Of a DNA stretch of 64,000 nucleotides, positions 1-11,206 are shown one piece after another. Position 1 is the first letter of the stretch; every line of letters begins with the position of its first letter. A program made the translations under genes and the position numbers. The notes under the pieces were generated by a model, which ran no database searches, had not been told where the DNA came from, and saw only the letters and a list, made by a program, of their open reading frames with translations. The stretch comes from Rhizophagus irregularis (lineage: Eukaryota > Glomeromycota > Glomeromycetes > Glomerales > Glomeraceae). Location: NCBI RefSeq assembly GCF_026210795.1, contig NC_089437.1:4154001-4218000 (forward strand). Direction: 5' to 3'.

Positions 1-1812
1 GTAGACTATATTTTGATATAGTGCTAAAACTAGATTTTGCCAAGTATGAAGTTAACTTAATTGAGCTAGGAGGAGAGCCAGTGAAGTTAATTAATCTAAT
101 AGATTGGACGGTTACCAAAGGTCTAATCCTTTACCACAATATTAATTTTCTTCTATATTCGCTAAATACTCCAGCTCATGATACGAAGTTCTTTAATCTT
201 TTCATAGGATTTTTGGCTAAGCCAGTGCTAGAAATTAATAAAGAAATTATAGATCCGATTCTCTAGCATGTAAAGAACGTAATCTGTAGTGGAAATGAAA
301 AACTCGACGAATATATCCGAAACTCTAATAGCACATTTAATGCATAAACCAGATGAAACCCCAGACAATCTTGGTACTAAAATCTACATTACAACAGTAT
401 GAGAAAAATATTATTACTGACTTTATTGGTAGAGGTCACATCTCCATTTTGCAACTTCAGATTTGAAAAAAATTCTTAGACATTTTAATAGTGCCATTCA
501 AGCTCGAAAGCTAATTATCATAAATGAGACAGGGATGTCTAGTAGAGAATGGCATAGATTTAATGAAAATCTCAAATCACTCATAATAGAACGAATGGTA
601 GCTATAAAGTGTAAGGGTCTTGAAACTATACGAATAAATGATTATGTTGGATATATGGTTACAAGCAATCAGGATACTCCGCTCAAAATAGACATAGGTG
701 ATTCTCGTATAGTCTGTTTTAATGTCTCTGCATGCTGTAGAGATAATATACCATATTTTGACTGGCTAGAGGATATTCTAGACCATCCTAATGCATCTGG
801 AGTAGTCATGTCATATCTCCTTAGCCGTGATTTATCAAATTGGAGTTCAGAAAAAATTCCTGCAACTAAGGTAAAGATAAAAATAATGCGAGAGCAACTA
901 TCTAATCCTATTCGATTTATAATTAATTATATTACAACTTGGCCTGAAAATCAGATTAGCAGGTTTGGCTGTGAAAAAGTATACCAGGATTATCTCGAAT
1001 GGTGCGGGTCTAATGGGAAAAAGCCATTAACTAGTAAGGTTGCTGGTAAGAAATTTTCACTAATTAGTATTGATCAGACATATTCACGAAATAATGGAGT
1101 AAAAGTATATCAGTATATTCTCAATCACCACAAAATTGTAGCCAAGCTCCGTGAATCTGGCCTAAGCGATATAGAAGAATTTTCTGATATACCTCAGCCT
1201 GACTTATCTGAAAATGAGATAGCAGACATACCCATATTCAATGTGCCAGAAACGGTCCTAGAGGGACCAATTATTCTCCAGAAAATAATCCTGCCTCAGC
1301 CAAAAAAAAATCTCCATCCAAGAGGTAAGAAAGCGAATAAACAGGACAATTCAACTCAAGCTCTTTTCGACTATATAGTAGAACAGGCAAAAGTCCCAAT
1401 CACCTCAACATCTAGAACATTCGAGACTTCTAATTTATTTGAAAGTAACAATCTTTTGAGACCTGTGGTCAAAAAAAGTGCTAGACGACAACGAGAAGAG
1501 CATTTCAGAAAATGGGCTATCGATCACAGTCAAGATCCAGATATATTCATGACTATTACAGAGAAAGATGTTAACCTATCCTGAGAATATCAAGACAGGA
1601 TGATAGCAGACGCAAATGTGATCGACTTTGCGAAAGAAAACAAAATGAACCTGAACAATTTATTTTACATGATTAGAAGGGAAAGGTTAATAAGCAAAGA
1701 AATATATCTCTGGGAGTACAAAGATGTGAGAAAGCCCTGGGAGTATGTTTACGATGATGAGGAATGGCAAAAAAATATAAGCATACTCCAGGAGAATGGT
1801 ATGCTTTGGTAA
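1..1812 (+). pseudogene. Fossil D5-like (SF3-type) helicase/primase gene of a large DNA virus or virus-like element
   Basis: The longest open piece (about 463-1584) resembles the C-terminal helicase part of viral D5-like primase-helicases: a beta-strand/turn segment LIIINETG, then a stretch like the sensor region ending in VGYMVTSNQDTP, then an R-x-V-x-F-N-V-S segment where such proteins carry the arginine finger region, followed by a winged-helix-like tail. Similar helicase sequence lies on both sides of this piece within 21-1812 in the same direction, and the left edge runs off the window. The copy is broken in a few places and is a fossil. The family call rests on motif order recognised by eye, not on a search. 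It could belong to the same viral insertion as the DNA polymerase fossil at 20.7-27.6 kb, but about 19 kb of other DNA lies between them, so this is only a possibility. Confidence 0.5.
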
Positions 1813-2130
1813 AGAGCAAATAGGAGTGGGTTATGAAATATTAGTAGGGATGGGACTTTTGTTCTTTACAATTAGGCGATATAAAATCCCAAATTATTAT
1901 TTTTTTTGCATATTTTATCTACCCGCAATTTTCAAATACTTTGCTGAAACTTGGAGTTTACAATCGATATTGATTAGATATCGCAATGATATCATTACGA
2001 TATCATTACGATATTTTGATAAAATATAGATTCGACATCGTTAAGTTAGTCGTAACTGTATTTATTCGATATTGATTAGTTTATATCTCTGCGATATCGC
2101 TGTGATCATTATGCGATGTAAATATTATCA

Positions 2131-2765
2131 CGTAACCACATCGTAGTGATGTCGTATTAACATTGAATTAATATTACAAAAATATTTGACATTTATTTGA
2201 TATCGTAACCACATCGTAGTGATGTCATATTAATATTGAATTAATATTACAAAATATTTGACATTTTATTTGATATCGTAACTATGTCGTAGTGATATTG
2301 TATTAACATTGAATTAATATTACAAAATATTTGACATTTTATTTGATGTCGTAACCACATCGTAGTGATATCATATTAACATCGAATTAATATTGCAAAA
2401 ATATTTTACATCTGTTTGATATCGTAGCCACATCGTAGTGATGTCGTATTAACATTGAATTAATATTACAAAATATTTGACATTTTATTTGATATCGTAA
2501 CCACATCGTAGTGATATCATATTAACATCGAATTAATATTGCAAAAATATTTTACATCTGTTTGATATCGTAGCCACATCGTAGTGATGTCGTATTAACA
2601 TTGAATTAATATTACAATTTTATTTGATATCGTAACTACATCATAATAATATCATATTAATATCGAATTAATATTACAAAAAATGTTTTACATTTATTTA
2701 ATATCGTAACTACATCGTAATGATATTATATCAACACTGAATTAACATCACAAAAATATTTTTAT
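2131..2765. repeat. 73-bp tandem minisatellite, about 9 copies
   Basis: The phrase CGTAACCACATCGTAGTGAT recurs with small changes at 2131, 2204, 2277, 2350, 2423, 2496, 2569, 2631 and 2704. The spacing is 73 bp throughout except one 62-bp unit (2569-2630), which has lost 11 bp. Units 2350-2495 and 2496-2641 resemble each other as pairs more than single neighbours do, so a 146-bp higher-order unit has been duplicated. No open reading frame goes with it. Degenerate related sequence continues upstream to about 1965. Confidence 0.9.
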
Positions 2766-4020
2766 TGTAATATATGTTTATTATTTATTATACATTAATA
2801 ATAATAATTTTTTATTAGTGAATTATTATAGGTGAGTGGAGTACGTTTCTTTTCTTCCTTTTTCTTCTCTTTTTTATTCTTTTCTTTTCATATGTGAGTG
2901 GATAGATAAAAAATATATATATATATAAAAAAAACAATCATGATTAATAAAATGTATTCTTTGTAAAATATATTTAAAATTTAATACATAACCTTGGGAT
3001 AATAGTTAGAGCAGGTAATTCTGGGATTTTGTAAAGAATAATAAAAATGATAATATTTTTAAGTTAGTTCTTTCTTTAAATTTTTTTGAGAGTGTTTTGT
3101 TTCTTAAAATCATAATATTGTAAAAAAATGCTGGTTGCTACGACTGACGGACAACGACAAATTGTTAGGCTACCCCCGGACAAAGTAATTGGAAGGCGGA
3201 AAATGCCATAAATATCCAGCCCTATTTTACAACATTTTCTTTCAGGCTAAAGCAAATATTACAAAAGAAATTGCAAATATATTTAACAAGCAATAGATAC
3301 ATGGCCATTGAAAAATATATTCACACTTCATATTGTAATACTACAGTCTAACAGAAATTGCAAATATATTTAACAAGCAATAGATACATGGCCGTTGAAA
3401 AATATATTCACATTTATACCACAGTCTAACAAAAAAATACTCAAACCACAACATATTGTAAAAAAAATATGAAAAATACGCGTATATCCTATTTTCATAC
3501 CTTGCTTAACAGCTCCACTATTTATTTAAAAAATGGCTTTTTTCTCTTTTGTATGTGGTTAAGTGGGTACATTTTTCCTTTCTTTTATTCTTTTCTTTTG
3601 TATGTGAGTGGTGGGTACATTTTCTTTTCTTTATTCTTTTTTTATTCTTGCTTTTCGTATGTGGGTGTTTTACTATGTTGAATATATAAACTAAAGTGTC
3701 CCAAAGTATTGTTAATATTGTAAAAAGATAATTAAAGTATACTTTAAAAAGAGAAAAGAAGAGACGAACAAAATACCGTAAAGTGTTAATATAAAAGACA
3801 AGAGAAAAGTGTATTTTTGAAAATAAACAAAAAAATCTCATTAATAAACGCGAATTTTAGCTATTTTTAGATATCACATGCATGTAATTAAAGTGATTTT
3901 AATTGGTTAATTTTAATTTATTATTACATCATGCATATGATTTTATTGGTTAATTTTAACCAAAATTTTATACGATACAAATTAAATAATTATTTTATTA
4001 TATTTATATAATTAATATAA
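2766..4020. other. Non-coding AT-rich stretch with pyrimidine tracts
   Basis: No gene seen. T/C-rich tracts followed by a TATGTGAGTGG-like phrase occur at about 2825-2905 and twice at 3540-3670. Short open frames here are low-complexity by-products of these tracts. Confidence 0.5.
3266..3431. repeat. Tandem duplication, two units of about 87 and 79 bp
   Basis: A unit beginning AGAAATTGCAAATATA and ending near ACAGTCTAAC occurs at 3266-3352 and again at 3353-3431. The second unit has a short deletion in its last third. Confidence 0.8.
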
Positions 4021-5776
4021 TTATATGGCTGTAAAATAAAAATTATTTTTTATCCAAATTCTATTTGTAGTATCATGATTTGGTAGTTGGCACCTTTCTG
4101 AATTACAATTATGAATAAAGTGTACTTTTTGAACATTATCTATTACAGTAATTGGAAAAATACGTCTCCATTTATCTCCTGTTGCTTGAAGACGGTAAAG
4201 TGGACATTTTAATACTGAATGTTCAACCATAGTATCTTCAAACCAATCTACAACAATAAATGCATAATATTTGTTATTATTACCCTTATGTTGAAAGATA
4301 CCTTTGATTATTGCATAAGATTCTTCATGATCTTCTTCATAAATTGTGATAAAATCACTGAGATGTAGGTGAACTTTTGAAAGAATACCATTTTTTTCTT
4401 CAATTGTATATGATGCTAATTTGTACCAACTAATTGAAGAATTTATAAGTGCCGCCTCAAACTTCATATCCACATAAGATAAAAACAATTCAATTTTAAA
4501 ATTATGCAAAGTCAAGAGAAGTTTATCATGTTCCTGCTTTGACATTCTTTTTTTTAAGGAAATATTGGAAATAAAACACTGGTAAAAAAATGATTTATTC
4601 TACACATATCTTACACATATTGGGTACTCAAAATGTAGAAAATCATACACAAATAATACACATATCATACATATATCAGGTACTAATATATATATCATAC
4701 ATATATCAGGTACCTGATAGGTATACTATATATATAAGTACCCGATATGTGTATGATATGTGTATTATTTGTGTATGATTTTCTACATTTTGAGTACCCG
4801 ATATATGTAAGATATGTGTAGGATATGTGTAGGATAGACCATTTTTTTACCAGTGAAATTTACTGGTGAAGTAACTAAATTAAAAGATTAGTAAATATTA
4901 TGCATATGTGAAAAAATAAATATGAAGTACTATAATATTTTGCTATCTTACCTTTTACGTCATCATTTTGAATTTGTTCCTCAATTAAATATTTATCTTC
5001 TGTAACATACCAATTCAAAAATAATTGATCAAAATTTGAACTTGTGAACCCAGTACAAGATCTATTTAATCTTGGATCTATACCTCCATCTGCTAAATGT
5101 CGAATTGCAAATAAAGTATTGTAACGTTTTAATAAATCCAGGTCTATAGTTTTGCAATTAGTTTTTGGTACCATTCCTTTAAAGATACGATAAACCATCT
5201 CTTTTATACCAACCTGAGAGTTGACAAGTGTACCAAAAGTTTTAGCATGCATCAAAAGATGCATATTAATATGTATATTTGGTAAGTTAACAAAACTTGC
5301 AAAAACCTATAAAAAAACAAAATATTGTTAATTATTGAATTATTCCATGTTCTGAATTTCAAATTTATAATTATACCTTTGGAAGAATTAAAAACTCTTC
5401 TTTAAGACATAGCTGTAATTCCTCATAGCTATCTAACGTAAATTCCTTATTAAAAACTGCTTTCATAGTCTTTGCAACTTGTACCCAACAAGATATAATA
5501 GCTTTTAGCACTAAGCTAATTCGAGCCACATCAATCCTTTGTCGAATAGTGGCTGCTTCATTATTTTTGAGGCTTGATTCCTTTAAAAATCGATTTAATA
5601 AAAATGGCATAATCATAGCTAGTCTAAGAAGATCAGACATCATAAAGCTATTGTAATGACTAATTGGATTTGGTAGACGAGACCACTTTTTTGGAATTTC
5701 AAAATTTTTCCAAATTTTAACAAAATCATCCTCTCCTTCTTGTGAAAATAATTCACAGGTTAGTTTAGTACAATTT
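4021..5776 (-). pseudogene. Transposase-derived gene, 3' part only (possibly CACTA/Plavaka group), three exons
   Basis: Exon a (about 5776-5377) runs into a GT donor at 5376. A clean AG acceptor at 5307 starts exon b at 5306, giving a continuous frame ILPK-VFASFVNLPNIHIN. Exon b ends near 4952-4959, and the last exon begins near 4536-4546 and stops at 4021. The encoded protein has a helical N-terminal part (SDLLRLAMIMPFLLNRFL), a middle part with MHLLMHAKTFGTLVN and RYNTLFAIRHLADGG, and a tail with a YYAFIVVDWFED strand like a BAH-type or chromatin-reader fold. From memory this resembles the C-terminal half of transposon proteins common in Rhizophagus, perhaps CACTA/Plavaka type. No catalytic motif is visible. 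The 5' part is missing: the frame closes just above 5776, where the recombinase-like gene begins on the other strand. The second intron carries a MITE. Confidence 0.45.
4577..4855. mobile_element. 279-bp near-perfect palindromic MITE with CACTGG ends
   Basis: The left end CACTGGTAAAAAAATG at 4577 is matched exactly by the reverse complement of the right end at 4840-4855. The inverted repeat continues almost to the centre, including a TGAGTACCC/GGGTACTCA pair, so the single strand would fold into one long hairpin. It is flanked by AAA on both sides, a possible 3-bp target duplication. CACTG ends and a 2-3 bp duplication fit the CACTA superfamily. It lies wholly inside the second intron of the transposase-derived gene on minus. 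The 62-residue open frame within it is a palindrome artefact. Confidence 0.85.
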
Positions 5777-5789
5777 TAGCGAAGAATAG

Positions 5790-7712
5790 GTATTTGCATT
5801 AATTCTTAAGCTAACAGCTGGTCAGAAAAAAGGAGGAGTCTTACCCAATATTCCTGATACTCCTGATATCACCCAAGAAGGAGAACCAGACACAGTGAAT
5901 ACATGTCAAATTTTACCAAAAAAGACTATTAGAGATTTGGCTCAGCGTATTATTTGGAATAATCTTGGCTGAAGCAGAAGGTGTTATAGCAAAAGCCTTA
6001 GCTGAATCTGCCTCCAATGCTAGCGCTGATTTATCACGAATCTCTAGGCTTCGAAGAGAATTGTGAAACCTCAAAGTCTCAGAAAAAATTCATATCGGCG
6101 GATTTGTTCACTTTTGCATAATGCTAAATTTTGAATGATTTTCATAATATCTGTCACCCAAAACCATTTTGTAATGTTATGAAATCACCTGATTGAATAT
6201 CACTTAACTAAATAATAAGTTGAGTGAAAATCTACATTTGCGAAACTTAAATTATTTAACGTAAAATAGACACAAAAAATCCATTTCATTAACAAAAAAC
6301 CCATTTCTTACCTGCATAGTATTTTTAATGTGTATTATTAGAAAGTAAGTATGTTTTAATAAAACAAAAAGTAAAATAAAAATTTATATAGACACAATAG
6401 CTATGAATATTTATAAAAGTATTCTAAGACTCATTTAATATTTAAAAAATTTTTTTTTATAATAACTTTCATAAAATTGTCCATTTTTTGCATTTTTCAA
6501 AACATATTATTAATTCTTATTTATCTTGCTGTAGACAAAATAGGAACTTTTATATTCAAACAAATTGTAAGTATATGTATTATTGATTTTTACACAAAAA
6601 AGATTTAGAAGCTATTGTATAAAGTGAGATTCCACAACAGATATTATCAGTATTGCTAAGAATAATATTTATTGTATTTTGGCTTAAAAGAACTATTTAT
6701 CAAATTTATCTAATAAAACCAAATAAAATTTTTTTAATGTTCATTTCAGGTCCTACTGCGTAATAATTTATGTAACAAAAGTACCTTAAAATAAACATGT
6801 TAATTAGAGGGTGAACAAATCCACCGATATGTATCTCAGCTACATTGATTCCAGACATAACCCGCTCAGCTAATAAAATCCAAAAGGAGCATAGTAAACA
6901 ATGTGAAGATGAAGGGATTGATTATCTGGACCACTTCTCGTTAGAATCAGTTAAGGAGAGTGAGATTGGATATGTATAATGTATCCAAAGCCCTTGGCTT
7001 ACAAGCCCTTGCTGATGTAACGATAATGCTTTGCATCCGTCCTGCTGAAATAAAAACCTTGCGTATATCTAATGAAGGTGTAACTGGATATGCAAAAAAT
7101 CGAGGACAACAAGTCATTCCTCGAGTATTTAGATCACTAGAGAAGAATAAGGAGCAAGCTAGAGAATTGCTTGTATAAATTCAGGAAGCAATTTCTTCTG
7201 GACAGTTACGAGACTCTAGAAAGCCCGGAGTGTTATGGTTTAATACATTTCTGAAAAAAGATGAGTTCCTTCCTGAAACTGGCAAACCACTACTTCCTAG
7301 TTCTTTGCGCAAATTAGGGGCAGTATTTGCAGTCATTTTGAATTGTGCGAAGAATTTATCAGAGGCTATGACTATTGCCAGTGAAGCACTTCACCACAGT
7401 CCCGACAACCATGCCTCTCCTGCAAAAAACTATACTATAGTAAATTATTGCAAAAGAGGACAACCTCATGATCAGGCAAAGGCAATCAAGATCTTTGATG
7501 AAAACTAATCACATATACTTATCGAGTTCTTGCGGAAAGATCCCAAATTAAAATGCATAGAAGTCGGTGATGGCTTTTTTACAAGGCTTGAGGAGGAAAA
7601 AATCACTGGTGATTCATTTCTCAAGTTAACCGGATGGGAATTTAAGGAGTATGGAATGACATTAAGACAAGCATTAGAACTTGAGAATTATATCAAGGGG
7701 CTGGGTGAGTGA
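5790..7712 (+). pseudogene. Crypton-like tyrosine recombinase gene with a SAM domain in the same frame downstream
   Basis: The 5' part (5790-6090) encodes an Ala/Glu-rich helical segment with at least one frame change. After the MITE at 6095-6827 the main part runs in one frame from 6960 to 7712, with in-frame stops after residues ELLV (7178) and KIFDEN (7508). The recombinase signals are CIRPAEIKTLRI (first catalytic Arg box), a GYAKNRGQ beta turn, SSLRKLGAVFAV (box II region), and ALHHSPDNH followed by NYTIVNY, which looks like the LGH...Y box with the catalytic Tyr. Residues from FLRKDPKLK to LENYIKGLG look like a SAM domain, including ITGDSFLKLT and LRQALELENYI. The copy is dead: two stops, a frame change and an insertion. 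Cryptons are DNA transposons that use such recombinases. The assignment is by motif only. Confidence 0.55.
6095..6827. mobile_element. 733-bp TA-flanked MITE inside the recombinase gene
   Basis: The ends TCGGCGGATTTGTTCAC (6095) and GTGAACAAATCCACCGA (ending 6827) are inverted repeats with one mismatch. Each is bordered by TA, as for Tc1/mariner-type insertion. The interior is non-coding. A related element with similar ends lies at 29578-30653, and about 260 bp of interior sequence (6150-6420 against 29640-29905) align by eye. Confidence 0.85.
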
Positions 7713-8143
7713 TTAATTTAGCCGGCGCTTTGCATAACGTTATGCTGAAAATTTAATGAGCCTTGTTCTTACAGACATTATCTTTTGATAACAGGTGTTC
7801 GAGAAATTATAACAGATTTAACAGATTATATGACCAAAAAATAATTAGTATTTTTATTCGTATCATGTAACGATATAGTCGTGCGAAGCGCCTTAACGGC
7901 CAATTTTTTATGTATTATTACCTAGTATCCGGCAACGATTTATTTCATAAATAAAGTATTATTATTATTATTTTATCGAACGTATATGAGAAACGGGTCA
8001 CGTGTAATGATGCAATGCCTGTGCTACATAAAAACCTATATTAATGCCCAGTATTCTTTTTCCCGAACAGAAAATTTTATCTTACTCCGGAACGTAACAC
8101 TATTTTTTATCCGAGCCTATTTCCACTATAAAAACGTAACACT
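7713..8143. other. Intergenic region upstream of the SAM/nuclease-like gene
   Basis: No gene seen. An ATTATTATTATTATT run lies at about 7956-7974. The phrase CCACTATAAAAACGTAACACT just before the start codon at 8144 holds a plausible TATA element (ACTATAAAAA, about 8124-8133), although it lies very close to the ATG. Confidence 0.4.
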
Positions 8144-9227
8144 ATGTCCACCTCAACATCTGAACACGACTCTTACTTGGTTGAGAACTGGGATACAGAA
8201 ACCCTTATCGATTTTTTGAAAGAGCAGAACCTCAAACTCGATGATAAAAAGCACTATGATATTCTTCGCAAGCAAGAAGTTGACGGCCAGGCCTAACCAA
8301 AGAAGAGCTTTTAGCTCCACCATACAATTTTCCCGGTGGGCCCGCAATAAAACTTGCCAAAGAAATTAAGGCCCTCAAAGAAAAGCCGAAGCGTGCGTTC
8401 TCCTCGTACCGCAGTTTGAGTGAGGTATTGGCAAAATATGACATCGATGGTAACGGTATAGGCACTATTCGTCAATTTCCGCCGGTAAGTTTATTAAACG
8501 CCACATAGACTAAGAATTTATATGTAACCACTAACACCATACATCCTTCTAGGCAACCTACAAACTCGATGATGGTGATGAGGAGTTGGTGCAGTGTATA
8601 AAGGAAATAAAGCGTAGGTTGGGAAATATGGGAACCTTACTTGCTGATAGCAACGAAGCTATGCGCTGTGAATATATTTCAACCATCCTCCACGCCTCGC
8701 TATATATCGTCAAAAGAATAATATCTGATAAAGAGCTTACCTTGGTTCCTCAGCTCGAAGTCGTTGGTGAAGAAAGTACTGGCCGGGTTGACTATGCAAT
8801 CAAGACCCTCGAGGAGCTTATTTGTATAACGGAAGGGAAGTTACATCAAGTAACCATGGGCTTTGCCCAGAATTTGGTCCAATGTGAGAGCGCCCTTCAA
8901 GTTAATAAAAAGAATAGGAAACGTAAATCAGGCGATGCGTTTGGGGAAGACTTCGACTATATATACGGCATCGTTACAACAGCCTCAGATTGGTATTTTA
9001 TTCTTTTCGCATCGGATGGAATATCAAGCACGAGCAAGGACCCTATCAATATCCGATTTACCGAGTCTGCCTTGAAGGAAGGATCGGAGGAAGAAAAAGA
9101 TTTGCGTAAAAATGTGAAGCAGGTTATGGAGGTCATCGTTGGGTTGCTGAAGGATAGGCTGGAGTGCGTGGATGAAGAACCGGATAGGAAGAGGGTTAGG
9201 GTAGAGGGTTATCGTTCGAAAAAATAA
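8144..9227 (+). pseudogene. SAM domain plus PD-(D/E)XK nuclease-like protein, one frameshift
   Basis: Exon 1 starts at the ATG at 8144. The intron has a GTAAGT donor at about 8486 and a TTCTAG acceptor at about 8553, and exon 2 stops at 9227. The N-terminus (WDTETLIDFLKEQNLKLDD, then DILRKQEVDGQA) is the first half of a SAM domain. A small deletion near 8296 puts an in-frame stop there, and the second half (TKEELLAPPYNF, GGPAIKLAKEI) continues in another frame. The C-terminal domain has GRVDYAI, then about 10 residues later ICITEGK. That D...E-x-K arrangement is the core of PD-(D/E)XK nucleases, but catalytic activity is inference. The tail is basic (DRKRVRVEGYRSKK), possibly a nuclear localisation signal. 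From memory, such SAM-plus-nuclease proteins form a large family in Rhizophagus. Apart from the frameshift the copy looks fresh. A second 3' end of the same family lies at 11207-11345. Confidence 0.65.
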
Positions 9228-9414
9228 TCATGTATAATAACATAGACGTCATGTATCGCGGGCTACGTCCCGAACATTTGTATTTATTTTTTCATGTATT
9301 AATAAAAAATTATCTTGGCAAAACCGTATCCCTAGGATATGATCAGCCGAAATAACCTACATTTTTTTTCTGATTTTGAATACTAACATACAGAACATAA
9401 AAATATTATAGGAC
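9228..9414. other. 3' flank of the SAM/nuclease gene and 5' flank of the coiled-coil gene
   Basis: The phrase from ATCGTTCGAAAAAATAATCA onward, followed by GGGCTACGTCCCG, is repeated in diverged form after the coiled-coil gene at 11217-11345. A TATTATAGGAC stretch just before the ATG at 9415 could be an intron acceptor or a leader. Confidence 0.5.
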
Positions 9415-11034
9415 ATGCAATCCGAAATAGATTTATTAAAGCAACGCATTACTGAGCTTGAGGCTAGGAATGTCGAACTTGAGACTGAAAATGCTGAGAT
9501 TCCTGAACTTAGAAAGAAACTTGCCGAGATACCTGAACTTAGAAAGAAGCTTGCTGAGGTTGAAGCCAGGAATGTCGAGATTGAGGCCAGAAATGCGGAG
9601 CTTATGAAGCAGATGATAGAAGAGAATAACCGACGTGATGCTAGAATTGAGAAATTGGAAGAAAAACAGTTGCAAAATGATAATACTCCTAATAACATCT
9701 TATCTAACTTCAATTCGGGTGCGGTCCATCATGAAAAACCGTTAGAGGAGAAAGAGATGGATAATTTCTTGCTTGAGGCTCATAAGAAAATCGTTAGTAG
9801 TGAAATAAAGCAACGCAATAAGGAAAAGAAGCTTCATACTGAAAGCATGGCATCTTCGGGACAAGAGGTTGCGAAGAAATCAGGCCAAAATAGTCAAAAG
9901 AAAAAGGGCACTGAGAAAATTGTTCAGGTGATAACTGATGGTATGATGGCAGAGCCATCCATTCAGGATAATATAAAGCATCAAGAGTCGAATTCCTCCA
10001 ATTCAAAAAATTCAAAAGCATTGCATATGACTGAAATTTCAGCGACGGCCCGTCGCCCAAAATGCTCTTCATCTCTGCTCGATTTAGCGAAGCTATTTGA
10101 TAAAGCATCAGATGCCGAATATCGCACTAAAAAAGCCAACGAGGAAGAAATCTTATGCTGGGTTAACTTTGGGAAAGAATTCATGGTTCACTTTAGTGAA
10201 CTCGTGGAAAATAGCAATGGCAAAATCGGAGAGAAAAAAGCAAAAGGTATAATTTATGATGAGATGTTAGAACACCTTGTCACCATTCGTGAGAAGAGAT
10301 CAAAAGAAATGGGTATACAGCTTCCAAAAATCTCCCGTAGTTCTCTAACTAGAAGGACTCAAAGGTCTATGAAGCTTGTTAGAATAATCGAGAAAATAGG
10401 TATAGATAAAATTAAGTATCTTAGTGAATATAGTCCCAATTCCATTTCAGAGTTGACTAACGATCAAATTCAAGAGATCATAGAGAGGGTCCCAAAGGGA
10501 CCACGGGATAATTCTGCAGAGCAGGACGATTTTCCAACTCCTGAAATTTCAGCCGGAAATCTTGAGACTAGCGAAAAAATCTTGCCTGAAGAAAATTCAT
10601 CATTATCAGCCGATTTGGAGGATTATGTAAAAACGCTCACGGGGGATTTTGACGATGAGACTGCTTATTGGGGTACACCATATGAGAACGAAGCTAGGGT
10701 AGAGAAAGAAGAGGTGAACGAGTCCCCCAGGGTCCAGTCAAACGATGATGTGTATTTTAATGAGGAAGTCGATCATGATTCCACACCCCATCCAGTGAAA
10801 GAAACGAGTGACAACGATTCTGAAGAAGAGATGCCAGACGAATCGGATGATGATGAATACGATAGATACGGTGGATATAATGAATATGGTGAATGTGATA
10901 GAGGTTATTATTATCGTGACGGAAGATATGAAAGAAAAACCTCCCCAATGATGAGTCCTATTATCTCTCCGGTAACCGATTGTCCTATAAATTTATTACT
11001 ACGTTTCTTTTTTCCGAATCACGTGGGTGCTTAG
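9415..11034 (+). CDS. Coiled-coil, acidic-tailed protein of unknown function
   Basis: A 539-codon open frame starts at a true ATG. Residues 1-85 are a charged coiled coil with heptad-like repeats (EARNVELE, EIPELRKKLA twice, EARNAELMKQM). Residues about 120-210 are Lys/Ser-rich and probably disordered. A folded segment at about 215-370 ends in RTQRSMKLVRIIEKIGIDK, KYLSEYSPNSISELT and NDQIQEIIERV, which looks helical and may bind nucleic acid. The last third is acidic (SEEEMPDESDDDEYD) with Tyr/Gly-rich repeats (DRYGGYNEYGECDRGYYY). From memory, RTQ-x-K...EKIGIDKIK...YS-x-NSIS proteins are very common in Rhizophagus near repeats. It may be an accessory protein of a transposon, but I do not recognise a function. 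The final 15 residues (NLLLRFFFPNHVGA) look unlike the rest and may be read-in flanking sequence. Confidence 0.7.
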   Translation: MQSEIDLLKQRITELEARNVELETENAEIPELRKKLAEIPELRKKLAEVEARNVEIEARNAELMKQMIEENNRRDARIEKLEEKQLQNDNTPNNILSNFNSGAVHHEKPLEEKEMDNFLLEAHKKIVSSEIKQRNKEKKLHTESMASSGQEVAKKSGQNSQKKKGTEKIVQVITDGMMAEPSIQDNIKHQESNSSNSKNSKALHMTEISATARRPKCSSSLLDLAKLFDKASDAEYRTKKANEEEILCWVNFGKEFMVHFSELVENSNGKIGEKKAKGIIYDEMLEHLVTIREKRSKEMGIQLPKISRSSLTRRTQRSMKLVRIIEKIGIDKIKYLSEYSPNSISELTNDQIQEIIERVPKGPRDNSAEQDDFPTPEISAGNLETSEKILPEENSSLSADLEDYVKTLTGDFDDETAYWGTPYENEARVEKEEVNESPRVQSNDDVYFNEEVDHDSTPHPVKETSDNDSEEEMPDESDDDEYDRYGGYNEYGECDRGYYYRDGRYERKTSPMMSPIISPVTDCPINLLLRFFFPNHVGA

Positions 11035-11206
11035 ATATCGTACTTCTGAATATATCATGCGCAGTAAGTACGTCATCTCTACTTCTCCGCAGTATATGTT
11101 ATGCGCAGTAAGACGTCATTGAATTATTAGCCAGTAGATCCTGCTTCTATCTTCACGATTATCACATGACACAGCATGTATTGGCAAACTTTAGAAAAAA
11201 AACTAG

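Noticed and set aside
2131-2765. CRISPR-like regular spacing
   Set aside because: Units are contiguous 73-bp tandem copies with no unique spacers; the window is eukaryotic.
3518-3841. 107-residue open frame on minus
   Set aside because: Lys/Ser/Phe low-complexity translation of pyrimidine tracts; no protein-like pattern.
4590-4778. 62-residue open frame
   Set aside because: It lies wholly within the palindromic MITE and consists of repeated ISYIYQV; an artefact of the repeat.
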